Shown piece by piece: positions 49,336 to 57,367 of a DNA stretch of 64,000 bases (its first letter is position 1; the number at the start of each line of letters is the position of its first letter). Origin of the DNA: Archaeoglobus sp. UBA234 (GTDB lineage: Archaea > Halobacteriota > Archaeoglobi > Archaeoglobales > Archaeoglobaceae). Location of the stretch: positions 186,001 to 250,000 of the forward strand of contig DACH01000001.1 in NCBI GenBank assembly GCA_002494625.1. The letters run 5' to 3'. Made by a program: the position numbers and the translations under genes. Below the pieces are notes generated by a model. It did not search any database. It saw nothing but the letters and a program-made list of their open reading frames with translations, and had not been told where the DNA came from.

Positions 49336-49539
49336 CTACTCTCTTTTAAGAGAGATGCCTATTCTGTAGCCTTTGTACATCAAAATAACACCCATAATGA
49401 TAGATATAATTGAGACAACAGCATTAAAAGGATAGTTCAAAAAAAATATTGATATCAGTATCCCCGCTAAAGCTGTTAGCACACCTGCATGAAATGTTGC
49501 AAGAGCTACAACAACATCAAACTGCCTGACGCTCTTCAT
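49336..49539 (-). CDS. Small two-helix membrane protein
   Basis: A 67-residue protein with two hydrophobic helices (ALATFHAGVLTALAGILISI and AVVSIISIIMGVILMYKGYR) and a basic end. It follows prefoldin beta directly; ATG 49539 comes 9 bases after that gene's stop, and a TTG at 49551 overlapping the stop is possible. It looks like the last gene of the Brix-Pcc1-prefoldin operon. The function is unknown. Downstream (49141-49335) I see only AT-rich sequence and weak frame fragments. Confidence 0.65.
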   Translation of the reverse strand: MKSVRQFDVVVALATFHAGVLTALAGILISIFFLNYPFNAVVSIISIIMGVILMYKGYRIGISLKRE

Positions 49540-49547
49540 CTTAAATA

Positions 49548-49898
49548 TCAACCAGCCTGTGGTCCGAGCATAGACTGTACTTTCTTCTGAAGCTCTATCA
49601 ACCTTTCCTTAAGCTTTTCTTCCTGCCTTTCGAGAGTTTTTATTCTGATTTTAAGGGTCTCAGACTTTTCCTCAAGCTCCTTTACCATCTCTTCCTTCGT
49701 TGTTTTAACCAGTATACCTCCTACAGATTTGTAAACCACAGTATCCTCCCTCTTCTGAAGCTCTTCAAGCGCCATTTCTGCTTCCTTCAAACCTGAATCA
49801 AGCGAGAGTCTCTGGTTAACCACAACCTGTAATTGCTGCTGAAGCTGCTGCATCTGAGCAACCATATTTTGAAGCTGGGGTGGTAATTCAGCACTCAT
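49548..49898 (-). CDS. pfdB: Prefoldin subunit beta
   Basis: Beta subunit of the hexameric archaeal chaperone that holds unfolded proteins for the thermosome; 116 residues. Two long coiled-coil helices (PPQLQNMVAQMQQLQQQLQV and KSETLKIRIKTLERQEEKLK) flank the hairpin segment DTVVYKSVGGILVKTTKEEM, the prefoldin-beta signature. The ATG overlaps the Pcc1 stop by four bases. Confidence 0.93.
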   Translation of the reverse strand: MSAELPPQLQNMVAQMQQLQQQLQVVVNQRLSLDSGLKEAEMALEELQKREDTVVYKSVGGILVKTTKEEMVKELEEKSETLKIRIKTLERQEEKLKERLIELQKKVQSMLGPQAG

Positions 49899-50131
49899 GT
49901 TCCTAACACCTCTTCACATATCTTTATAAGTCTCAACCAAGTATTTAACGAGGCTCTGAATGATGTCAAATCCTCAGCCCAGAGCCTTAGGATTAGAACA
50001 TCTCCCTTTAAATAAATTTTTGCATGGCTTCTTATCCCCTCCCCCTCTTCCGGTTTCAGTGATTTGAAGAGTACATCTGCATCTTTTTCCGGAACGAACT
50101 CAAACTCTCCATAGTATGGATAGATTACCAT
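49895..50131 (-). CDS. pcc1: KEOPS complex subunit Pcc1
   Basis: Small dimerising subunit of KEOPS, which with Kae1, Bud32 and Cgi121 makes t6A37 in tRNA; 78 residues. The helical C-terminus DLTSFRASLNTWLRLIKICE is the Pcc1 signature. ATG 50131 follows AGAAGGTGATTGT inside the end of the Brix gene, which fixes the start; the longer frame to 50176 overlaps Brix without need. Part of a conserved archaeal RNA/chaperone cluster. Confidence 0.88.
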   Translation of the reverse strand: MVIYPYYGEFEFVPEKDADVLFKSLKPEEGEGIRSHAKIYLKGDVLILRLWAEDLTSFRASLNTWLRLIKICEEVLGT

Positions 50132-50135
50132 ACAA

Positions 50136-50600
50136 TCACCTTCTGGGATAGAGCAGAATAACTGTTGAACCATCATACAGAAAATTGAGATACTCTCTTC
50201 CCTCTTTTCTACCAGCCACTACTTCCTTTCTTATGGCATTCCTTAACCTCATCCTCTTTTTAAGCCTGTTTCCTGCATTTCCAGCAGGTACAGCATCAAG
50301 AATCTCGGGATCAAACCAGAGTTTTCCTGAGAAAAAAACAGGTGAGCTGTCCATCTTTTCTTTTTTTATAATACCTGGATTGAATCTCATAAGAAACACT
50401 TCCTTTCCCCCATCATATACTTTAAGAACCGCAGGATTTCCTTTAATCTCCTCAATAACAGCTATTTTTGGTGCAAGCTGCATCAACTCTTCCATACCTC
50501 TTTTTCCTCTTGAAATGTAATCCCAGTTCATATAAGCTGAAAGTACTCTGGAAAGGGTTCGTGTCTTTCTTCCGGGCTTTCTTGAAGTTGTGAGAATCAC
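50136..50600 (-). CDS. Brix-domain ribosome biogenesis protein
   Basis: An archaeal Imp4/Brix-like rRNA-processing protein of 154 residues. It opens with ILTTSRKPGRKTRTLSRVLS (sigma-70-like Brix motif), then YISRGKRGMEELMQLA and a beta-rich body ending FLYDGSTVILLYPRR. The GTG start at 50600 has no ribosome site; a TTAAT-containing AT-rich element lies about 27 bases upstream. First gene of the Brix-Pcc1-PfdB-membrane protein operon. Confidence 0.87.
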   Translation of the reverse strand: MILTTSRKPGRKTRTLSRVLSAYMNWDYISRGKRGMEELMQLAPKIAVIEEIKGNPAVLKVYDGGKEVFLMRFNPGIIKKEKMDSSPVFFSGKLWFDPEILDAVPAGNAGNRLKKRMRLRNAIRKEVVAGRKEGREYLNFLYDGSTVILLYPRR

Positions 50601-50706
50601 AGAAGTAGTAAATTCTTATTGTATTAATCTTTTATCGAGGTATCCGCTAAATACCTCCACGATTTCTTACGCAAAATTAAAATTCATAAACTGCATTGAA
50701 TAATTG

Positions 50707-51561
50707 ATGTTTGAATTTATGCTCGAAAAAGCCGCTGAAATGGCAGAAAAACTTGATGAGAAAAAGATATTCATAATCTCTCGTAGCTTTGTAGAGATAG
50801 AAGAATTTAAAGGATTAAAAATATATAATATTCCTAAAAAATATTCGACATATCTCGAATCCGTGCTGTTCTCACTTGAAAAAGAATATGACATGGATAA
50901 AATACTGGGTGCAGATTTTATAGAGAAGGTGATTCTAACACACCATATTTCAGAATTTGTAACATCCGTAGCATATTTGAAAAACATAGAAATTACAGAT
51001 AATTTCGTTATTCTTGTAAACCTCGATACCCTGCAGGGAATTTTTCTTTTGAACCCGAAAAAAAGCGCTATTTACAGGGCAGTTGCAGAGTGTACTGAAA
51101 GAGTCAGTCCTGAGATTATAAGGGCAACTCTCAACATCGCCGTAAATCTCGCCACAAAAGGAAGAGAAGGCAGAAGTATAGGCACAGCATTCATCATAGG
51201 CGATAGCAAGGAGGTTCTGAAGAGATCCCGTCAGCTAATTATCAATCCCTTTGAGGGACACCCAGATGAAAAAAGGAACATAAAAGACCCAAACATATGG
51301 GAAACTGTAAAAGAGTTTGCTCAGCTGGATGGCGTGTTCGTGATTGATGAAAGAGGTAAGATACTTTCCGCCGGAAGGTATCTCAATGTATCAGCCTCTG
51401 ACCTCAAGATTAAACCCGGTCTTGGAGCCAGACACATGGCATGTGCTGCAATATCTCAGGAAACAGAGGCAATAGCAATAGTTGTTTCCGAAAGTGGCGG
51501 AGATATAACAATCTTCAAGGATGGAAAGGAGATCCTCAAGCTCAGCAGCATTCTCTATTAG
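50707..51561 (+). CDS. dacZ: Diadenylate cyclase DacZ (DisA_N domain)
   Basis: Makes c-di-AMP from ATP; 284 residues. The N-terminal half (about 1-180) is the archaeal DacZ-specific domain. The C-terminal catalytic domain has LDGVFVIDERGKILSAGRYL and GLGARHMACAAISQETEAI, followed by VVSESGGDITIF. The bacterial DGA and RHR motifs appear here as DGV and RHM. ATG 50707 is chosen; a TTG one codon earlier exists. AAATTAAAATT upstream suggests a leaderless message. Likely role in osmotic or potassium homeostasis. Confidence 0.85.
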   Translation: MFEFMLEKAAEMAEKLDEKKIFIISRSFVEIEEFKGLKIYNIPKKYSTYLESVLFSLEKEYDMDKILGADFIEKVILTHHISEFVTSVAYLKNIEITDNFVILVNLDTLQGIFLLNPKKSAIYRAVAECTERVSPEIIRATLNIAVNLATKGREGRSIGTAFIIGDSKEVLKRSRQLIINPFEGHPDEKRNIKDPNIWETVKEFAQLDGVFVIDERGKILSAGRYLNVSASDLKIKPGLGARHMACAAISQETEAIAIVVSESGGDITIFKDGKEILKLSSILY

Positions 51562-51725
51562 CAGAGAGGTTGAACAAGTACAGAGATGAAAATGTCAAAG
51601 GGGAGTTGCCAGCGATAATCTCCCACCAATAAATTTAAAACACCCCGGATGTATTCAAATTCGACTACCGAAAAATTAAAATCTCAAAAATTAAATGGGA
51701 AATTAACCGGAGGTATAGACAAAAG

Positions 51726-52034
51726 ATGAGTTCGGAAATATGCGGAGTTTGCGGATTGCCAAAAGACCTGTGTGTTTGCGAAGAGGTTGCAAAGGAACAG
51801 CAGCAGATAATCATTAAAGTGTCAAAGAGGCGCTATGGAAAGGAGGTTACTCTTATTGAAGGAATTGACATGGGTGAGATTAACATAGATGAGCTTGCAA
51901 AGTATCTGAAATCCAAACTCGCCTGTGGTGGAACTGTAAAAAATCGCACAATCGAGCTTCAGGGCAACCATGTTAATCGAGTGAGAGAACTTCTTATCCA
52001 GAAGGGCTTTAACCCGGAGAGGATCAAGAGCTAA
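51726..52034 (+). CDS. eif1: Translation initiation factor aIF1 (SUI1)
   Basis: Monitors start-codon selection on the small subunit; 102 residues. An N-terminal zinc ribbon CGVCGLPKDLCVC (6-18) precedes the SUI1 core: IIKVSKRRYGKEVTLIEGID, LKSKLACGGTVKNRTIELQG and NHVNRVRELLIQKGF. ACCGGAGGTA lies upstream of the ATG. Convergent with the TraB gene. Confidence 0.94.
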   Translation: MSSEICGVCGLPKDLCVCEEVAKEQQQIIIKVSKRRYGKEVTLIEGIDMGEINIDELAKYLKSKLACGGTVKNRTIELQGNHVNRVRELLIQKGFNPERIKS

Positions 52035-52101
52035 ACTTAAACCTTTCTGAGATTCTGAATTCCAAAATAAACTTAGCTGTTACTATATTTTCCTTAGTTA
52101 T

Positions 52102-53322
52102 TTAAAAGAAGAAGTCCGCTATTTTATTTTTGAGCAATTCTGCTACATCAACCCCTGTGACTTGGAAAACGAGATATATTCCAGCGAAGGTCCCTATCAT
52201 ACTCCCTATGTTTGTCAGTGCAACAACTAGAAGTACCCTGAAAACCTTATTATTTATCAGATCCCTGAATGACCTTGCCTCTGAAATCTTCTCCAGATCA
52301 GACGATGTTGGTTTTCTTACCCATGCTTCAACCAGTCCTGATACCCAACCAGCCGCCACCATCGGATTCAGAGATGTCAGCCAGGCAAAAAGAAAAGCCG
52401 CCAGAATAGAAAGTGGATGGGCTCCAGCTATTGCTGCTCCGATTGCAGAAAGGGCTCCATTTATCAGAAACCAGTAAAGAAACGCCGTGATAATCAGCTG
52501 AGTGTTGAGGGAAGAAGCAACTGCCACAAAAAGCAGCAGTATTAGAGCTATCAGTGAGTAGCCAAAAAGCTTTGCTAAACTGAGTCTTCTCTTTTTTACC
52601 TCTAAAAGTGATTGAACAGGTGGAATTTCTTTCTCAGAAAGATATCTTCTTATTCCTTCAACATGTCCTGCCCCAACTACAGCAACAATTTTCCTGTATC
52701 TTGATGAGACGCTTATCAGATTTCCTGCCATAAAGGCATCTCTTTCATCTATCAGAACCTTTGCTGCGGATGGTGAAACCTTTTCAAATTCAGACACCAT
52801 AGCAGAGATTACATCTTCCTTCAGCATCTCATCAACATCTATCTCTTCTCCCCTGAAAAAACCACCTATAAGACTGAGTACCAGCTTTATCTTCGCAAAG
52901 AATGATAAAGAAGCCCAGAATCTTTTAAATGTAATGGATATATCCCTGTCAATTAGAAGTATGTCTGCTCCAATCTCCTTAGCACATTTAACAGCCTCAA
53001 GCATCTCTTCACCAGGTTTTACACCATATTTATCCCCTATTTTTTTCTGAAAATACGATAGAAGAAGCTGAAAAAGCATGAGGTGCGCTTCCCCTTTCTT
53101 TATGACATCAACAATTGATATCTCCTGTTTTTTCTTCTGCGTTAGTGTGATAAACCTGTTTTGATCGAGTTCAACTGCCACTGCATCCGGTTTTTCCTGA
53201 AAAATTCTCTCTCTAACTTCTTCAATGGACTTTTTTGAAACATGTGCTGTCCCAACTAGGATAATCTCTCCAGACTGGTCTGAGTTTCTATGCCCGATTT
53301 TGTCCTCAGGTTGCTCTTGCAA
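52102..53322 (-). CDS. TraB/PrgY-family membrane protein
   Basis: A 406-residue protein. The soluble TraB domain (about 15-240) starts with IILVGTAHVSKKSIEEVRER (GxAH), includes AVAVELDQNRF and LLIDRDI, and ends at VVGAGHVEGIRRYL. Four or five membrane helices follow (SLIALILLLFVAVASSL to IGTFAGIYLVFQVTG). TraB-like proteins resemble erythromycin-esterase/haem-binding Tiki folds and may be metalloproteases or pheromone shutdown factors. Overlaps the M50 protease gene by 17 bases. Confidence 0.87.
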   Translation of the reverse strand: MQEQPEDKIGHRNSDQSGEIILVGTAHVSKKSIEEVRERIFQEKPDAVAVELDQNRFITLTQKKKQEISIVDVIKKGEAHLMLFQLLLSYFQKKIGDKYGVKPGEEMLEAVKCAKEIGADILLIDRDISITFKRFWASLSFFAKIKLVLSLIGGFFRGEEIDVDEMLKEDVISAMVSEFEKVSPSAAKVLIDERDAFMAGNLISVSSRYRKIVAVVGAGHVEGIRRYLSEKEIPPVQSLLEVKKRRLSLAKLFGYSLIALILLLFVAVASSLNTQLIITAFLYWFLINGALSAIGAAIAGAHPLSILAAFLFAWLTSLNPMVAAGWVSGLVEAWVRKPTSSDLEKISEARSFRDLINNKVFRVLLVVALTNIGSMIGTFAGIYLVFQVTGVDVAELLKNKIADFFF

Positions 53323-54406
53323 GCTTCTGCACCCCCTTGAAACTCTCCTGAATGCCCATTATTTCAAGCGTTCGCATTAAATCCGTTCTCGAAACAATCC
53401 CAACAACTTTTCCCTCATGAACTACTGGCAGCCTGCCAATTCTCCTCTCATTCATCAGTCTGAATGCATCAAAGGCACTTGAGAGAGGTGAGATCGCTAC
53501 AACATCCCGGTTCATCACCTCTTCAACCACCATATCTTCTTCAGCGCTTGCAATATCTTTCAAAGTGACTATACCCACAATTTCTCCTCTTTCAACAACC
53601 GGATAGCCCAGATGTTTTGTCCTGAGCATCAGCTGAAGAACTTCTCCAACCCTCGTGTCCGGAGATATCGTTATAGGCTCAGAAGTCATTATATCCATTA
53701 TTCTGACTTTTTTGAGAACATTTTCAACCATAACAAGTTTTTCTTCCTCATTAGCACCCATGTAGATGAAAAGGGCTATAAGAATAAGCCATGGATTAAC
53801 AAAAAGCCCGAGAACTCCCATTGCAAATGCCATCAGTTTTCCCGTTTCAGCTGCTATTTTTGTTGCCCTGACGAAACCTGTTCTGGTTGCAATAACCCCT
53901 CTCAATATCCTCCCACCATCCAGTGGAAAAGCCGGGAGCAGGTTGAAAAATGCCAGAAAAATATTGTAGACCGCAAAGACAAGAGAGAATTCAGAGAGGA
54001 CAGGAACTTTAATCAGGGATACACCATAGAAAAATATCCCAATACCGATGCTCAGAAGAGGTCCTGCAAGAGCTATCTCTATCTCCTTCCTTGGTTCTTC
54101 AGGAATTTTGCCGAGCATTGAAACTCCACCAAAAATAAAGAGGATAATTCCCTTAACCTCCACACCCATTCTTTTGCCTATAATTGAGTGGGAAAGCTCG
54201 TGAAAAAGAACTGCCGCAAAAAGAGATATTGATGTTAAAACAGAGAGGATGAGTCTCAGAGACTCCGAATAGGGAACTGTGAGGAAACCATAGGGATAGG
54301 GCGTATAGTACAGTGCATAGCTGAAAATTACAAGCACTATCAGTAGCGTGATATGGACATCAATATCAATTCCTGCAATTCTTCCAATTCTGAAGGTTGA
54401 TTTCAT
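53306..54406 (-). CDS. Site-2 protease family (M50) with two CBS domains
   Basis: An intramembrane zinc metalloprotease of 366 residues. The catalytic HELSHS (about 69-74) sits in the helix AAVLFHELSHSIIGKRMGVE. The second motif is LLPAFPLDGGRILRGVIATR (Asp ligand). Six hydrophobic helices occupy about 15-220. Two CBS domains follow (IMTSEPITISPDTRVGEVLQ; VMNRDVVAISPLSSAFDAFR), which bind adenine nucleotides and may gate activity. Coupled by overlap to TraB; a joint membrane function is plausible. Confidence 0.9.
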   Translation of the reverse strand: MKSTFRIGRIAGIDIDVHITLLIVLVIFSYALYYTPYPYGFLTVPYSESLRLILSVLTSISLFAAVLFHELSHSIIGKRMGVEVKGIILFIFGGVSMLGKIPEEPRKEIEIALAGPLLSIGIGIFFYGVSLIKVPVLSEFSLVFAVYNIFLAFFNLLPAFPLDGGRILRGVIATRTGFVRATKIAAETGKLMAFAMGVLGLFVNPWLILIALFIYMGANEEEKLVMVENVLKKVRIMDIMTSEPITISPDTRVGEVLQLMLRTKHLGYPVVERGEIVGIVTLKDIASAEEDMVVEEVMNRDVVAISPLSSAFDAFRLMNERRIGRLPVVHEGKVVGIVSRTDLMRTLEIMGIQESFKGVQKLARAT

Positions 54407-54530
54407 AAAGGGAATTGTAATGGAAGATATAAAAAACTCTCCGAATGAAATTCAGAAGAAATCTCTGAATATGAAGAGGTGGAGGTAAAATATTATATAT
54501 TTTGCAGTAATTATTCTGAATGGTGAAAGC

Positions 54531-54890
54531 ATGATTGGTGAAATCTCCACGCTTTTTGGACTCAAAGTATACACAGATGAGGGCAGGTATGTGGGAAAGG
54601 TCGATGATGTCCTCATAGACCCTGATCAGAGACTGATAAAGGGACTGGCAGTTGGTGATTATAACAAATCAATAATAGAATCAAAAGCACCCGGGGTGAT
54701 AATCCCCTACAGACTTGTAAAATCGGTAAATGATATTGTGATCATAAAAGATGTTTTCAGACTCCTTAGAGAAAGAAAAGATTACCTTAGAGAATACGAG
54801 GAGGAAGAGGAGGAAACTGAAGAAGAAGTCGAGAACTATGAGGAATACGAATATGACGAAGAGAGCTCAAAAAGTATTAAAGAGCCTTAA
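54531..54890 (+). CDS. PRC-barrel domain protein
   Basis: A 119-residue protein. ISTLFGLKVYTDEGRYVGKV (about 4-23), DDVLIDPDQRLIKGLAVGDY and VIIPYRLVKSVNDIVIIKDV make up a PRC-barrel, as in archaeal CdvA/RimM-like domains. A strongly acidic tail (EEEEEETEEEVENYEEYEY within 87-112) follows. It probably binds RNA or a protein partner. It starts about 30 bases after a TATATATT-type box, and 21 bases separate it from the next gene. Confidence 0.82.
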   Translation: MIGEISTLFGLKVYTDEGRYVGKVDDVLIDPDQRLIKGLAVGDYNKSIIESKAPGVIIPYRLVKSVNDIVIIKDVFRLLRERKDYLREYEEEEEETEEEVENYEEYEYDEESSKSIKEP

Positions 54891-54911
54891 ATATATCAAA
54901 AGCTGACGCAA

Positions 54912-55895
54912 ATGCGGGCAGATAAAAAAATTTTATATTTACTCCAGAGCTCTGGTGAAAAAGGGGTTCTCCAGAGCGAAATTCCTGAAATACTTGATTT
55001 GTCAAAATCAACCGTTTCTGAAATACTTCACGCATTGGAAAGTGAGGGAAAAATCATAAGGGAGAAGGTCTCCACGAAATCCTTCAGAGTCTGGATGACC
55101 GAAAACTACCCGAATCCAATTCCGGGTGTTCTAAGGATAGGAATTCTGAAGTCAACCGAGTACTTTTATGTTATATTATCAGCCCTAAAATGTGGTGCAC
55201 TGATAAGGTTATTCGATGATCCTGTTGATCTGACAAGGGCAGTGAGTCAGGGAAAGGTGGATATTGCTGCAAGTCCGATCCTCACACAGACAATGATGGG
55301 GATTTTGATGAAAACCTTCAGAATAGTCAGAATTGTAGCAAAAAATGGAAGTGGTCTGGCTTTAAGAGGGGAAAATGGAATCTATGGCACAACAGAGATT
55401 TCGACAATGGACAGAAACCTGAGAAAATACCTTTCCAAAATCGGAAAAAAGAGGTTCAGAATTACCTACTTCAACTCTCCTGAATCCATCGTGGATAACC
55501 TGAAAAAAGGGCTTATTGATGGTGTGGCAATTTGGGAACCCTACCTGACAATTCTGAGGAGACAGGGTTACAGGGTTGAGTACTTCCGTGATATCCTTGG
55601 TGACCATTTTTGCTGCTCGATTTGTGTTAATAACGAATCATTGAGAATAAACGGAGAATTCATTCAGGAGTTCTTCGAGGAATATGATACTTACTGCAAA
55701 CAAAATTCAGATGAATACAGAAAGGTTGCTGAGGTGCTTGATTTTGACGAGGATGTGGTTAGAGAATCTTTGAAAAGCTATTCTTTCTGTCTGACGCCAG
55801 ATATGGATGAAATAATAGACTATATCAAAGATTCCGGGCTTGAAGTAAGCAGAGAGAGTATTTCAAAGCTTTTCAAACTTGATTCATTCACATAA
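54912..55895 (+). CDS. HTH regulator fused to a solute-binding-protein-like sensor domain
   Basis: A 327-residue cytosolic protein. Residues 1-65 form a winged helix (LQSEIPEILDLSKSTVSEIL, then HALESEGKIIREKV). From about 72 the chain looks like an NMT1/SsuA-type type-2 periplasmic-binding fold without signal peptide: PGVLRIGILKSTEYFYVIL, VDLTRAVSQGKVDIAASPIL, SPESIVDNLKKGLIDGVAIW and EPYLTILRRQGYRVEYF. It would sense a small molecule and bind DNA. The ligand is unknown. A triple 11-base repeat lies 25 bases after its stop. Confidence 0.78.
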   Translation: MRADKKILYLLQSSGEKGVLQSEIPEILDLSKSTVSEILHALESEGKIIREKVSTKSFRVWMTENYPNPIPGVLRIGILKSTEYFYVILSALKCGALIRLFDDPVDLTRAVSQGKVDIAASPILTQTMMGILMKTFRIVRIVAKNGSGLALRGENGIYGTTEISTMDRNLRKYLSKIGKKRFRITYFNSPESIVDNLKKGLIDGVAIWEPYLTILRRQGYRVEYFRDILGDHFCCSICVNNESLRINGEFIQEFFEEYDTYCKQNSDEYRKVAEVLDFDEDVVRESLKSYSFCLTPDMDEIIDYIKDSGLEVSRESISKLFKLDSFT

Positions 55896-55920
55896 CCTAC
55901 TTAAATCCTGCACTGAACCG

Positions 55921-55953
55921 TAGGGGTAAAATAGGGGTAAAATAGGGGTAAAA
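55921..55953. repeat. Three exact tandem copies of TAGGGGTAAAA
   Basis: The 11-base unit TAGGGGTAAAA occurs three times without interruption (33 bases), in the 257-base spacer between the HTH-sensor gene and convergent pyrE. The 11-base period is close to one helical turn, so equal faces would be presented to a protein. It lies about 50 bases before a possible small gene at 56003. It could be an operator array or simple slippage. Confidence 0.85.
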
Positions 55954-56002
55954 TCCAAAGTAAGATTCCTCACCATATTATGAATTCCAAGCAATAAGCC
56001 CA

Positions 56003-56170
56003 ATGTCTTATTCATCAACCGTTTCTGATTTCCGAGATGTTGAAGATATAGTTGAAACCTTTCATCTCACCAGGAATGTATTCTGCAAATTAAAGATTAG
56101 AGGGTTCAGCAGATTACAAAAATTTTTTCATTTAATATATACCAATTCAAATTTACAAAAAATTTCCTGA
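56003..56170 (+). CDS. Possible 55-residue small protein
   Basis: ATG 56003 opens a 55-codon frame ending at 56170, overlapping the end of pyrE by 18 bases on the opposite strand. The first half is protein-like (SDFRDVEDIVETFHLTRNVF) and the end is AT-rich. ATATTATG at about 55975-55982 is placed about right for a leaderless TATA box. No family is known and it may be spurious. Confidence 0.28.
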   Translation: MSYSSTVSDFRDVEDIVETFHLTRNVFCKLKIRGFSRLQKFFHLIYTNSNLQKIS

Positions 56171-56713
56171 GAGAAGAGTTTTTGATGTGATCAAAGGGAT
56201 GAATTTTACCCCATGTGATACTATAAGCTCCTCTGCCCCTTCATTCCTGTCTACAACAACAAGAACAGCTGAAACTTTACCCCCTCTTTCTTCAACCCTT
56301 TTTACAACTGACAGAGCTGAAAAGCCAGTTGTGGTGACATCTTCAACCACGAGAATTTTCTCGTACTCTTTTATTTCCCCTATCATGTCAGATTTCACAC
56401 CGTAGTCCTTTTTTTCTTTTCTGAATACTGTGAATGGTTTTCCCGTTTCCATGGAAATTGCAACAGCTAACGGCACCCCACCAAGTTCTATGCAGGCAAT
56501 TCTGTCAAACTTTAAACCCTCCTTTTCAAAAAGATCCTTTGAGAATTTAGCCACCATCTCAAGAAAATCAGGAAAAGTTGATGCATGCTTTATATCCACA
56601 TAATAAGTACTTTTTTTACCTGAGGAGAGTGTAAAATCTCCAAATCTGAGAGCATTAATCTTAACAAGCTTTTCTATGAGGATTTTCCTTCTCTCATCCA
56701 TTTCATCACCCAT
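56153..56713 (-). CDS. pyrE: Orotate phosphoribosyltransferase
   Basis: Makes OMP from orotate and PRPP in pyrimidine synthesis; 186 residues. ALRFGDFTLSSGKKSTYYVD (N-terminus), CIELGGVPLAVAISMETGKP, FRKEKKDYG and the PRPP motif ILVVEDVTTTGFSALSVVKR are diagnostic. Several ATG codons are possible (56731, 56713, 56701). GTGGTGATC at the end of carS best positions ATG 56713. It is the second gene of a carS-pyrE unit. Confidence 0.94.
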   Translation of the reverse strand: MGDEMDERRKILIEKLVKINALRFGDFTLSSGKKSTYYVDIKHASTFPDFLEMVAKFSKDLFEKEGLKFDRIACIELGGVPLAVAISMETGKPFTVFRKEKKDYGVKSDMIGEIKEYEKILVVEDVTTTGFSALSVVKRVEERGGKVSAVLVVVDRNEGAEELIVSHGVKFIPLITSKTLLSGNFL

Positions 56714-56717
56714 CAGA

Positions 56718-57260
56718 TCACCACGGGACATCTTTCAAACCAAGTTTGAAGGCAATATAGTTGGCAAGGAAATGCAGGACTGGTGTTATTATGAGTCCAG
56801 CAATGATAATGTTTACGGTAAAAATCGTGGTAAAATGAGGGGAGAGATGGTAAGCAAAAAGGTAAGCAAAAATAAGAAAGGTCAGCTGGTCAAAGAAAGG
56901 GAGGGCTGAACCCCTCTCTTTACCAAGTCTCCTTTTTATAAAGCTCCCTGCAACATCCCCGGTCAGAGAGCCAATGGAGAGGGAAGAAATGAGAATAAAA
57001 GCATCTGAAATGGCAAGAGACGAGAAAAGATTTATCGAAAACGGAAGTTCAACATAGTACTGAATTACTCCACAGATGATGCCTCCAAGAACTCCAAAAA
57101 TAAATCCTCTAAGAGTTTTACCATCCCCCAGAATTCTCCTGCCATCTATGAATTTTTTCCCCATGTCGATAGGCATTCCTCCTCCGAATATCACCGCAAA
57201 GTTGTTGGGGGTGTAGGCGGGAATCAGAAGCCATATGGTCTTTAAAAGTAAATCAAGCAT
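56718..57260 (-). CDS. carS: CDP-archaeol synthase
   Basis: Activates digeranylgeranylglyceryl phosphate with CTP, preparing the archaeal lipid for head-group attachment; integral membrane enzyme of 180 residues. YTPNNFAVIFGGGMPIDMGK and GRRILGDGKTLRGFIFGVLG are the DUF46/CarS signatures; DVAGSFIKRRLGKERGSALP is the C-terminal catalytic loop. About five helices. It is divergent from the Tes-like radical SAM gene across 107 bases and runs into pyrE. Confidence 0.93.
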   Translation of the reverse strand: MLDLLLKTIWLLIPAYTPNNFAVIFGGGMPIDMGKKFIDGRRILGDGKTLRGFIFGVLGGIICGVIQYYVELPFSINLFSSLAISDAFILISSLSIGSLTGDVAGSFIKRRLGKERGSALPFFDQLTFLIFAYLFAYHLSPHFTTIFTVNIIIAGLIITPVLHFLANYIAFKLGLKDVPW

Positions 57261-57367
57261 AAAAGCGGATAACGAAAGCTTGATATATCTCTTTCGGCTT
57301 TTAAAAAATATGGGTAATTCTTATCTCGATGATGATACAGGTTTTACATCGGTCAGGAGGTATTGCT

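Noticed and set aside
55921..55953. Triple repeat considered as a CRISPR array
   Set aside because: Units are 11 bases and directly adjacent with no spacers; no cas genes are present. The same holds for the 61443-61490 array.
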